DNA of 6,069 bases from JBNPEO01 sp050490315 (GCF_050490315.1 NZ_JBNPEO010000021.1:1-6069); one strand, 5' to 3'. Positions 1 to 5,620 are shown, counted from the first letter of the stretch. Notes: a model not told the origin generated them from the letters alone. Numbers and translations: made by a program.

Positions 1-1
1 G

Positions 2-24
2 GGCTCTCCGTGGTTCGTGGTGAA
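2..24 (+). repeat. Left terminal inverted repeat of the ISL3 element
   Basis: The repeat begins GGCTCTCCGTGGTTCG. Its reverse complement matches 1426-1448 at 20 of 23 positions. The 13 inner bases are identical (GTTCGTGGTGAA with the preceding G on this strand), and all three mismatches lie in the outer half. It is the presumed transposase binding and cleavage site. Confidence 0.85.
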
Positions 25-70
25 ACGGGTTCCGTGTCTTGAAAGCTGAAGGGCTCGTAGCCCTGCTGTG

Positions 71-1405
71 ATGGATGTTCTCTACGCATTCATCAAGAGT
101 CAGGAGCTACGAGCCTTGATCGAGCCTACTTCCCCGCGCCCCGATGCTGCCACCGCCATTTTCAACCTGCCCGACTACCGCGTCACAGACACTGAGATCC
201 TCACTTTCGGGCAGCGACGGGTCAGCGTTGAAGCCACTGCCGAGTCCGGCTGCCCATCCTGTGGTGTGATCAGCACCCGCGTGCATTCCCGCCGCCCACA
301 ACGTCTGCGCGACATCCCTGTCGCCGGCCCAGTCGAAGTGATCTGGGCCAAGCGGAGATTCTTCTGCGATGAGTACCTTTGCCCGCGGCGGACATTCGCC
401 GAGGAGACCGCCCAGGTCCCGCGCCGCGCTCGGTCCACCCGCCGGCTCCGCGATGCCCTCGTGGCCGCCGTCATTGGATCCGGAAGGGCCGCCGCGGAAG
501 CGGCCTCCTCGTTCGGTGTCTCATGGTGGCTGGTCCAGCGGGCTCTGGATTCCGCGGCGCTGACCCTGCCTGATGTTGATGCCCTGGCACCCCGGATGCT
601 CGGCATCGATGAACACCGCTACCGTTCCGTGCGGTTCTTCCGCGACCCTTCCACCAAGGCCTGGAAACGCTACGAACCCTGGATGACGACCATTGTTGAT
701 CTGGACACCGGCCAGGTGCTCGGGATCGTGGACGGCCGCGACAGTGAGGGCGTCGGAGAATGGCTGTTCGCCCGCCCGCTTCAGTGGCGTCTGGGCGTGC
801 AGGTCGTCGCGATCGACCCTTCCGCCGCGTTCCGCAAGGCCCTGCGGATGTGGCTCCCTCGCACCGCGGTCTCGGTCGATGCGTTCCACCTCGTCAAGCT
901 CGGCAACGACATGCTCACCGAGGTCCGGCAACGTCTCACCCAGCAGGTCCATGGCCGGCGGGGACGTTCCATCGACCCGGTCTGGGCCAACCGGCGCCTG
1001 CTCCTGCGCGCCGGGGAATCACTCTCTGACCGGGCCCGGAACAGGCTCAGCACCGTGTTCGCAACCGACGACGCCACCGGAAAATTGCAGGCCGCATGGC
1101 TGGTCAAAGAGCAGCTCCGGACGCTGCTCGCCACCGGATCCCTTGCCGACGCGGCCGCCGCGAAAGAGCGCCTGCAGGCCCTGGTCGAACGCGCCGCTCA
1201 GCCGGAAACGAACCGGCTCTGGCGCACGGTCTGCCGGTGGTGGCAAGAGATTGAAGTCCTCATTGTCACCGGCGCGACAACGGCGAAAGTGGAAGCTAAC
1301 AACACCGCGATCAAGCACATAAAAAGGACAGGCCGCGGATTCACCAACGCACGCAACTACAAAACGCGTATTCTGTTGCGCAGTGCCGCCAGAACAGCGG
1401 CATGA
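71..1405 (+). CDS. ISL3-family transposase (DDE)
   Basis: This transposase would cut and rejoin the terminal repeats of the surrounding IS. Numbering from the ATG at 71 (444 aa), the N-terminus has a CPSC zinc-finger pair (C61, C64) and a second pair (C99, C104) in FFCDEYLCPRR. These are the ISL3 zinc-binding region. Residues about 120-160 form an HTH-like stretch (AAAEAASSFGVSWWLVQRAL). The DDE catalytic core follows: D180 in LGIDEHRYR, D249 in VVAIDPSAAF, and E408 in AKVEANNTAIKHIKR. The C-terminal TGRGFTNARNYKTRILLR signature is typical of the family, and the length is normal. The start is uncertain. GTG 68 and ATG 71 lack a well-placed Shine-Dalgarno, while TTG at 116 has GGAG at 103-106, nine bases upstream. 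That start would give a protein beginning (M)IEPTSPRPD and would leave all domains intact. Confidence 0.93.
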   Translation: MDVLYAFIKSQELRALIEPTSPRPDAATAIFNLPDYRVTDTEILTFGQRRVSVEATAESGCPSCGVISTRVHSRRPQRLRDIPVAGPVEVIWAKRRFFCDEYLCPRRTFAEETAQVPRRARSTRRLRDALVAAVIGSGRAAAEAASSFGVSWWLVQRALDSAALTLPDVDALAPRMLGIDEHRYRSVRFFRDPSTKAWKRYEPWMTTIVDLDTGQVLGIVDGRDSEGVGEWLFARPLQWRLGVQVVAIDPSAAFRKALRMWLPRTAVSVDAFHLVKLGNDMLTEVRQRLTQQVHGRRGRSIDPVWANRRLLLRAGESLSDRARNRLSTVFATDDATGKLQAAWLVKEQLRTLLATGSLADAAAAKERLQALVERAAQPETNRLWRTVCRWWQEIEVLIVTGATTAKVEANNTAIKHIKRTGRGFTNARNYKTRILLRSAARTAA

Positions 1406-1563
1406 ACATTCACCACGGCAGAACATTCACCACGAACCGTGAAGAGCCGCTTAACGGAGAGAATGTCACTCGCTGCGGCTTTAGCTTTTTTATCAGCGCG
1501 TTTTTCGAGGATGGATTTTCCGGTTTTTTTGGCACCAGATCCTGCAGGTATATTTTTAGACAT
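1357..1563 (-). CDS. Small Lys-rich protein gene, 3' end replaced by the ISL3 insertion
   Basis: The open frame encodes 68 aa, but only the first 38 codons (1450-1563) are native. They start MSKNIPAGSG and continue with KSILEKRADKKAKAAA and DILSVK. From codon 39 the frame runs into the right end of the IS (antisense to the transposase tail) and stops at 1357-1359, so residues 39-68 are an artefact of insertion. The native part is very rich in Lys and Ala. It resembles small basic actinobacterial ORFs that I cannot name, and it was probably close to its natural C-terminus where broken. A Shine-Dalgarno, AGAAAGG (minus strand of 1574-1580), lies ten bases before the ATG. The native remainder should lie left of position 1. 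Function is unknown; the chimera may still be made. Confidence 0.6.
   Translation of the reverse strand: MSKNIPAGSGAKKTGKSILEKRADKKAKAAASDILSVKRLFTVRGECSAVVNVHAAVLAALRNRIRVL
1426..1448 (-). repeat. Right terminal inverted repeat of the ISL3 element
   Basis: On the minus strand it reads GGCTCTTCACGGTTCG and onward, pairing with 2-24. A 14-bp stretch, GAACATTCACCACG, occurs twice just here (1404-1417 and 1421-1434, 17-bp period), so the inner end carries a tandem copy of part of the repeat. The first copy overlaps the transposase stop codon. Confidence 0.85.
1449..1456. repeat. Putative 8-bp target-site duplication (one copy visible)
   Basis: The octamer GCTTAACG directly follows the right IS end, and ISL3 elements characteristically duplicate 8 bp. 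Only one base of the left flank is in the window (position 1, G), and it agrees with the last base of the octamer. This is weak support. Confidence 0.4.
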
Positions 1564-1566
1564 TTT

Positions 1567-1582
1567 TTAGAAACCTTTCTAA
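1567..1582 (-). promoter_or_regulatory. Perfect AT-rich inverted repeat over the RBS of the Lys-rich gene
   Basis: The sequence TTAGAAACCTTTCTAA has 7-bp arms (TTAGAAA/TTTCTAA) around a 2-base centre. On the minus strand it contains the AGAAAGG Shine-Dalgarno of the small Lys-rich gene and ends four bases before its ATG (1561-1563). It could be a repressor site or an RNA hairpin presenting the Shine-Dalgarno in its loop. The repeat is seen directly; its role is inferred. Confidence 0.4.
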
Positions 1583-1630
1583 GTTATACCTCGGACCATA
1601 CCCGGTTTATTTAATTTAGCTAGTCCTCAT

Positions 1631-2530
1631 TTATTTTTGCGCCGCCGGGGCATCATCTACGCGGACTTTTGTACCACGAGCAAAGTCACGAACTTGCTCG
1701 TCATTCCAGATTTGGGCTGGCACTGCACCGCCCAGGAGTTGGCGCCGCAGCTTGGCACCGTCCTCTATGGGGCGGTCACTTCCCGCGAAAATGATGTTGC
1801 CGTAACGCCGGCCTTTGAGCATGGGCGGGTCTGCGATGAGCGCCGTGTGTGGGAAAACGCTCGCGATGGTTGCTGCTTCTTGGCGAGCATTTTTCAGGTC
1901 CGGCGCGTCGCCGCTATTGACCACGTAGAGGCCGCCTGGCGCCAAGACGCGTGCTGCGTGTTCGGCAAATTCCCGGGTGGTGAGCGGGTACGGTGTGAAA
2001 GCGCCAGCGAAAACGTCCCTAATTATCAGGTCCCGGGAGTCGTCGGTGAGGGTCTCGGTGACCTCGCGCGCCTCGCCCACGCGAATGCGCAGCAGCGGGG
2101 CCTTGGGCAGCTTAAACCAGTCACGGACATAGTTGGCCAGTTTGCCGTCCAACTCCACCACCACTTGGCGCGCGTCTGGGTACGCGGAGTGGAAATAGCG
2201 TGCCAACGAGCATGCTCCACCACCCAAATGGAGGGCCCTCAATCGGGCGCCGGGCGTTTGCGGAAATTGCTGGTGAACCAGGTCAGCGATCCAGCGCATG
2301 TACTCAAAACTGAGCTGGAGCGGGTCCGCGAGGTCAATGTGCGAGCTTTGCACCCCATTGATTTTCAAGAGCCACCCGTTGGGGTTGTCGTCATCGGGAA
2401 CAAGTTCGCAGTCGCCAGTATCCACGTAGTAAACACCAGCAACCGGGCCGTTTTGCGCCACACCTTGGGTCTCAATCACGCCCGCCGATTCGTTGACCCG
2501 CAACCGCCCGCGGCGCTCACCGCGCGCCAT
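1631..2530 (-). CDS. Spermidine synthase-like (SpeE fold) Rossmann protein
   Basis: The 299-aa protein has the layout of the spermidine synthase/methyltransferase superfamily. Residues 61-77 (QSSHIDLADPLQLSFEY) form the substrate-side entry motif. The nucleotide-binding loop is LHLGGGACSLAR (100-111), followed by the acidic VVVELD (123-128) and RDVFAGAFTP (171-180). The genuine aminopropyltransferase signature GGGDG is replaced by GGGAC, and the usual catalytic Asp region is RDVFAG. It therefore belongs to the spermidine synthase-like group common in actinobacteria, and real spermidine synthesis is doubtful. The ligand is probably S-adenosylmethionine or a relative. The ATG (2528-2530) shares one base with the TAA of the upstream acetyltransferase gene (TAATG), which suggests translational coupling. 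GGGGTG (minus strand of 2538-2543) sits seven bases upstream as a modest RBS. No signal peptide or membrane segment is visible, so it should be cytosolic. Confidence 0.8.
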   Translation of the reverse strand: MARGERRGRLRVNESAGVIETQGVAQNGPVAGVYYVDTGDCELVPDDDNPNGWLLKINGVQSSHIDLADPLQLSFEYMRWIADLVHQQFPQTPGARLRALHLGGGACSLARYFHSAYPDARQVVVELDGKLANYVRDWFKLPKAPLLRIRVGEAREVTETLTDDSRDLIIRDVFAGAFTPYPLTTREFAEHAARVLAPGGLYVVNSGDAPDLKNARQEAATIASVFPHTALIADPPMLKGRRYGNIIFAGSDRPIEDGAKLRRQLLGGAVPAQIWNDEQVRDFARGTKVRVDDAPAAQK

Positions 2531-3072
2531 TACTTAGCACCCCGAACAAGACGAATTTCGGGAAGACTGCGCCATTCAACGGGCAGCACCTGTTTGGTTC
2601 CGTCCGGCGCAAAACCGTGCTTGGTATAGAACGCCATGGCCCGTGGGTTGTCCTCGAGGACCCACAAGTACGCGGGCTCGTCCCCAATTGCTGCGTTGAG
2701 AAGTTGGGCGCCAAGACCCGTCCCGTAGGCGCTAGCGAGAGTGTAGATGGAATAGAGCTCCAGCTCCCCTGGCCTATCTGCGTCACGCCCCGGACCTGCA
2801 TCGGCAAAACCCACAATTTCGCCGTCCGTGTTGCGGGCGATGATGCGCGGATCATCTAAGCCCGGCAGGGAGCGGCCGTGACCAGTGTGGTAGTTGGCGA
2901 GGCCCGCAAGGTGCTCCCGGCGTCGTTCAATCCGCTGCGGGAGTGAAGCGCGACGTTCGGCGAAAAACTCGGGCGGGAGCAGGTGGGCGTAGCACTCTTC
3001 GTGGGCCGCGGTGTGCATGGTCACGAGTTCGTCGGCATCGGCAGCGACGGCCTGGTGCAGCGTAAATTCCAT
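2530..3072 (-). CDS. GNAT-family N-acetyltransferase
   Basis: The 180-aa protein would transfer an acetyl group from acetyl-CoA to an amine; the substrate cannot be told from sequence. GNAT motif A is clear at about 104-128: ELYSIYTLASAYGTGLGAQL, with the acyl-CoA pyrophosphate-binding loop YGTGLG. Motif B follows as YLWVLEDNPRAMAFYTKHGF (135-154), including the conserved N..A..FY..GF. The N-terminal part, TLHQAVAADADELVTMHTAA, is the usual first strand and helices. The reading frame is open much further upstream (to 3375), but that region overlaps the O-methyltransferase gene and lacks GNAT character, so I start at ATG 3070-3072, 40 bp after the O-methyltransferase stop. No strong Shine-Dalgarno is visible; an in-frame TTG four codons earlier is an alternative. 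The stop overlaps the next gene's start by one base. Confidence 0.88.
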   Translation of the reverse strand: MEFTLHQAVAADADELVTMHTAAHEECYAHLLPPEFFAERRASLPQRIERRREHLAGLANYHTGHGRSLPGLDDPRIIARNTDGEIVGFADAGPGRDADRPGELELYSIYTLASAYGTGLGAQLLNAAIGDEPAYLWVLEDNPRAMAFYTKHGFAPDGTKQVLPVEWRSLPEIRLVRGAK

Positions 3073-3112
3073 GGCGTTAGTCAACCACGGGCAGGCTGCT
3101 TTTTCACGCGCC

Positions 3113-3799
3113 TCAGGTGACGAGTGCCAGTGCGAACCCGTCCCAACCTTTGGAGCCCACGGTTTGGATAACGGTGGCATCGAGCCGCGGGTCCGAGCCC
3201 AAGAGCTCCAGTGCGCTTCTAATTCCCGGGGCGTTGACCGAGTCCAAACTGGTGTCCAGCGGCGCGCCCTCCCACACCACGTTATCGAGCACAATGGCGG
3301 TGCCGGGGCGGCCGAGTTTGATGGCCCAGTCCAGGTAGCGGCTGTTGTTTTGTTTGTCAGCATCAATGAACACAAAGTCGAACGGTTCGCCGCCTTCGAG
3401 TGCCGGCAGCGAATTCAGCGCCACGCCAACCCTGATTTCCACCCGGTCCCCCAATTCGGCGTTGTCAAGGTTTTTGCGTGCGACGGCGGCATGGTCCGGC
3501 GAGTATTCCAACGTCACCAGGGTGCCGTCTTGCGGCAGCCCGCGGGCCATCCAAATGGTGCTAAATCCGGCGAGGGTGCCGATCTCCAGGACCCGCCGGG
3601 CGCCGGACATGCGGACGAGTAACTGCAGTAACTTCCCTGCCGTGGGCGCTACCTCTATGGCGGGCATCCCGGCGTCGAGCGCTGACCGCACGGCTTGCTT
3701 CAGCGCGGCGTCGGGCTTCACCACCACTTCTGAGAGGAAGTCCTCCATCGCCACCCATGCGGGCTGGGACCGGTGTTCAAATCTGCGACGCTCAGGCAT
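3113..3799 (-). CDS. Class I SAM-dependent O-methyltransferase (CCoAOMT/COMT-like)
   Basis: The 228-aa protein belongs to the cation-dependent O-methyltransferase group (methyltransferase_3 type). It methylates a hydroxyl group using S-adenosylmethionine, usually on catechol-like substrates; the real substrate is unknown. Landmarks are APTAGKLLQLLVR (51-63), SAM motif I VLEIGTLAGFST (70-81), the ribose-binding acidic TLEYSP (96-101), and two metal-ligand regions, FVFIDADKQNN (142-152) and VLDNVVWEG (170-178). The C-terminus GWDGFALALVT is typical. Length is normal for the family. ATG 3797-3799 has no good Shine-Dalgarno and directly abuts a perfect palindrome. ATG 3746-3748 (residue 18) is a possible alternative, but the N-terminal 17 residues are plausible. 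It lies 39 bp after the thiamine-binding protein gene and 40 bp before the acetyltransferase gene, which fits one transcript. Confidence 0.9.
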   Translation of the reverse strand: MPERRRFEHRSQPAWVAMEDFLSEVVVKPDAALKQAVRSALDAGMPAIEVAPTAGKLLQLLVRMSGARRVLEIGTLAGFSTIWMARGLPQDGTLVTLEYSPDHAAVARKNLDNAELGDRVEIRVGVALNSLPALEGGEPFDFVFIDADKQNNSRYLDWAIKLGRPGTAIVLDNVVWEGAPLDTSLDSVNAPGIRSALELLGSDPRLDATVIQTVGSKGWDGFALALVT

Positions 3800-3816
3800 A
3801 GTGCCAGTCTGGCACT
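3800..3816. promoter_or_regulatory. Perfect palindrome at the O-methyltransferase start
   Basis: AGTGCCAGTCTGGCACT has 7-bp arms (AGTGCCA/TGGCACT) around three bases. It occupies the positions where the RBS of the O-methyltransferase gene would be, ending immediately at its ATG. Its place in the 39-bp gap behind the thiamine-binding protein gene fits an operator or a translation-blocking hairpin. It is too close to the start and lacks a T-run, so it is not a normal terminator. No regulator can be assigned. Confidence 0.45.
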
Positions 3817-3838
3817 GGAGCCCGTGGGGCGAAAGAGG

Positions 3839-4186
3839 CTATTGCTGCTTGTTGGCGTTTTTGGAATCGTCGATCGCTGCCTCGAGGCGTTCAATCTTTG
3901 CGTCTAGTTCACCCGAATAGCCGGGGCGGATGTCCGCCTTGATCACCAAGGAAACACGCGAACCGAAGGGGGCAACGGCCTCGGTGGCCGCCTTGACTAC
4001 GGCGAAAACCTCGTCCCATTCGCCCTCGATCTCGGTGAACATGCTGGTGGTTCGGTTAGGCAGGCCGGACTCGCGGACTACCTTGACGGCGGCGGCCACG
4101 GCGTCGTGGACCGAGGCGTCGGCGGACTCGGTGCGGGCGGAATCTTGGGGTGAGCCGGAGGGGGCTACGGAGAAGGCAAGCAACAT
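3839..4186 (-). CDS. MTH1187-family (UPF0045/DUF77) thiamine-binding protein
   Basis: The 115-aa product is a small ferredoxin-fold protein of the MTH1187/YkoF-related family. Members bind thiamine or related pyrimidines and are cytosolic; no enzyme activity is established. Conserved stretches are MLLAFSVAPSG at the N-terminus, VRESGLPNRTTSMFTEIEGE (38-57), WDEVFAVVKAATEAV (57-71), and GSRVSLVIKADIRPGYSGEL (75-94). The frame is open 24 codons further upstream, but the family begins at the MLLAFSVAPSG methionine, so I use ATG 4184-4186. The tail DDSKNANKQQ is a low-complexity extension. No clear Shine-Dalgarno precedes the ATG. There is no TPP riboswitch-like leader in the 131 bp upstream. It is the first gene of the probable four-gene cluster. 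Confidence 0.87.
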   Translation of the reverse strand: MLLAFSVAPSGSPQDSARTESADASVHDAVAAAVKVVRESGLPNRTTSMFTEIEGEWDEVFAVVKAATEAVAPFGSRVSLVIKADIRPGYSGELDAKIERLEAAIDDSKNANKQQ

Positions 4187-4279
4187 GGTTTTAGTCTTGC
4201 ACGGCTGGGTGGGGGTTGTGGATCTGATGGGCCCGAGAGCGAGGGCCACGTGGCGCAAATGTCGCCCGGCTTTGGCCGC

Positions 4280-4393
4280 CTACGCGAGGGCCTCAAAGAG
4301 CATCCGACCCTCGGTTGTCAGGAAAATTCTCCCAGATGACCAATGGGAGGAAGGGCAGTCGGGGTCTTTCCGCTGGCCAAGATCCGAAGGACG
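4280..4393 (-). pseudogene. Possible 3' remnant of a truncated gene
   Basis: In the minus-strand frame ending with TAG at 4280-4282, the translation ends GRIFLTTEGRMLFEALA. This looks like an authentic protein C-terminus rather than a random frame. The frame is open for about 38 codons upstream, to a stop near 4394, and has no start codon. It overlaps the last codons of the nucleotidyltransferase-like gene in a different frame. It may be the tail of a resident gene cut off when the toxin-antitoxin-like module arrived, in which case the final residues of the nucleotidyltransferase-like protein may be read from flanking DNA. I do not recognise the parent protein. Confidence 0.3.
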
Positions 4394-4878
4394 TCATGGG
4401 CGGCAATACGGTTCTCGTCTTCGAGCTGCGTCCAGGCCTGGTGGGTAGGTGCCTCAAGCGCCCGGTATAGCGCGGCGAACCGTTGACGATCACTGCCACC
4501 AAGTTCAGCAACGATTGCGTATGGGTCCTGGATACAAGCGCACAGAACGGCCGCGTCTTCAAGATGCCTACCCTTATCCCTGGAATCGGTCATGTAGGCA
4601 GCACCTTTGAGGACGAGGGCACCATGAAGGTTGGGGACGCTGAGTTTCATTGTTTCTCCCGGGGCCGAAGTGAGCAGCGCATTTACGGTGCGTCGAAGCG
4701 CTTGGGTGCCACCCTCGATTTGGAACGGCTCCCTGCCAGCAATTTTGGTGACCATAAGTCCGCCAACTAGGGTCCATTGTTCTGACCGGATTGCTGCTGC
4801 CAACTCGAAACACTGCGGCCAAGGAGATGGCCATCCACCGACTGGCATAGCGACGTTCAAAACTTCTCGCTCAGACAT
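4318..4878 (-). CDS. AbiEii-like nucleotidyltransferase toxin, internally deleted
   Basis: The 186-aa protein resembles actinobacterial AbiEii/AbiGii-type nucleotidyltransferases. These are the toxin of AbiE-like modules and transfer nucleotides to a cellular target. The N-terminal part ends with QWTLVGGLMV (34-43), the GG helix motif of the fold. The C-terminal part carries EGGTQALRRT (55-64) and VPNLHGALVLKGAAYMTDSR with DKGRHLEDA (81-109), the family's K/R/D-rich motif. Between GGLMV and GGTQALRR there are only about 12 residues. As I recall the family, some 80-100 residues normally lie there, including the R.T.D.D catalytic aspartates. No DxD is present, so the protein should be catalytically inactive. 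The start is ATG 4876-4878, preceded by GGAAAG. It overlaps the upstream HTH gene by 8 bp (ATGTCTGA), as in coupled pairs. The tail after RILASGK may be non-native. Confidence 0.65.
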   Translation of the reverse strand: MSEREVLNVAMPVGGWPSPWPQCFELAAAIRSEQWTLVGGLMVTKIAGREPFQIEGGTQALRRTVNALLTSAPGETMKLSVPNLHGALVLKGAAYMTDSRDKGRHLEDAAVLCACIQDPYAIVAELGGSDRQRFAALYRALEAPTHQAWTQLEDENRIAAHDVLRILASGKTPTALPPIGHLGEFS

Positions 4879-5581
4879 TACGGCCAGCTTTCCATTGTTC
4901 GAGGATCCTTGCGAGCATGTGTTCACCGGCGGCCCGCTCCCTGGAATTCGAGGACTCCATCAAGTCAACGGCTACGACAACATCCGGGGTGCGGGGAGTT
5001 TTGAGGTTGTGCTTCTCGCCGACAATTCGCAAGACGACCTTTCCTTTAGGGTCTTCAACAAGCGATAACCCATCGACGATCAGCGGTGCCGTGTTCTTGT
5101 CTAGATAGCCCTCCAGGACGTCGGTGCGTACTTCTGCGAGACCGAAGCGCTCCGCCAGTTCTCCATTTTTGAGCGCGGTAGTTCCTGTGGGGAGGACATA
5201 GTCCGCTGCACGTACAACACCGGCCGGCGCCAGACGGTAACGCTTGACCTCGTCCTTGGTGGAGACCGCCGCAGCCAGTTCCGTGGGCGCCATGGTCATG
5301 AGTCGTTTCTTGAGGCGGAATCGAGCAGTCGCGTCGATCCAGCGTGGTGTTCCGCCGGTGATGAGGTCCAGGGCAGCCCATGCCGTTTCTGCATTCCAGC
5401 TTCGACCGCTCAGTTTGCGCCTGTTGCTATGACGCAGGACAGACGCTCGGTCAACCAAGAGGGCCCGGCCAGCAGTCCCGGCGGGTAGAAGGGTCCCGTC
5501 CTTTAAAAGTTTGCGGACCATGGGGCGGGTGACGCCAAGCAACTCCCCAGCTTCTTCAGTGGTCATCCAATCTTCGACCAT
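4871..5581 (-). CDS. HTH (excisionase/MerR-type) antitoxin-like regulator
   Basis: The 236-aa protein begins with an excisionase-type winged HTH: MTTEEAGELLGVTRPMVRKL (6-25), then LKDGTLLPAGTAGRALLVDR (26-45) as recognition helix and wing. A short basic linker (HSNRRKLSGR, 51-60) leads to a C-terminal region starting SWNAETAWAALDLITGG (61-77) and ending VVVAVDLMESSNSRERAAGE (201-220) with HMLARILEQW. This two-part plan is seen in actinobacterial proteins encoded just before AbiEii-like nucleotidyltransferases, where it is read as the antitoxin and autorepressor. The C-terminal region, not the HTH, would neutralise the toxin. The start is ATG 5579-5581, with AAGGGA twelve bases upstream; ATG at residue 6 is an alternative. 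The frame is intact, unlike that of its partner. The family assignment comes from context plus memory of related pairs. Confidence 0.72.
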   Translation of the reverse strand: MVEDWMTTEEAGELLGVTRPMVRKLLKDGTLLPAGTAGRALLVDRASVLRHSNRRKLSGRSWNAETAWAALDLITGGTPRWIDATARFRLKKRLMTMAPTELAAAVSTKDEVKRYRLAPAGVVRAADYVLPTGTTALKNGELAERFGLAEVRTDVLEGYLDKNTAPLIVDGLSLVEDPKGKVVLRIVGEKHNLKTPRTPDVVVAVDLMESSNSRERAAGEHMLARILEQWKAGRNV

Positions 5582-5620
5582 GACTAAATGGTATCCCTTG
5601 GGTAATCATTATGCATAGGT

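Larger units (their letters stand above)
2..1448 (+). mobile_element. Complete ISL3-family insertion sequence
   Basis: The element is bounded by imperfect inverted repeats of 23 bp, at 2-24 and 1426-1448, that match at 20 of 23 positions when one is reverse-complemented. Read inward, the outer ends are GGCTCTCCGTGG and GGCTCTTCACGG. Ends beginning GGCTCTTC are known for actinobacterial ISL3 elements such as IS31831-like ISs. It carries one transposase and nothing else, and its length of 1447 bp is normal for the family. ISL3 elements usually make 8-bp target duplications. The right flank 1449-1456 is GCTTAACG, and the single base left of the element (position 1, G) agrees with the last base of that octamer, but the rest of the left copy is outside the window. 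Both ends and the reading frame look intact, so the copy may be functional. Confidence 0.9.

Noticed and set aside
1583..1611. Promoter for the Lys-rich gene with TATAAC (minus strand of 1583-1588) as -10
   Set aside because: It has no acceptable -35 at 16-18 bp and would start transcription inside the RBS.
1637..2629. Long plus-strand open frame (330 aa) opposite the spermidine synthase-like gene
   Set aside because: It is antisense to a gene with clear motifs, shows no domain of its own, and is explained by the codon bias of high-GC DNA.
3073..3375. Upstream extension of the acetyltransferase frame (would give 281 aa)
   Set aside because: It overlaps the well-supported O-methyltransferase gene in another frame and has low-complexity, non-GNAT sequence; the family begins at the ATG of 3070-3072.
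4230..4247. GGCCC/GGGCC hairpin between the module and the thiamine-binding protein gene
   Set aside because: Five-bp arms in GC-rich DNA are expected by chance, and there is no T-tract or match to a known element.
4285..4313. Terminator after the nucleotidyltransferase-like gene (CGAGGG/CCCTCG arms)
   Set aside because: The stem is only 6 bp with a 17-nt loop and no T-run, too weak to call a terminator.
4187..4317. TPP riboswitch in the leader of the thiamine-binding protein gene
   Set aside because: No CTGAGA or other THI-box core sequence is present on the minus strand; only GC-rich hairpins are seen.
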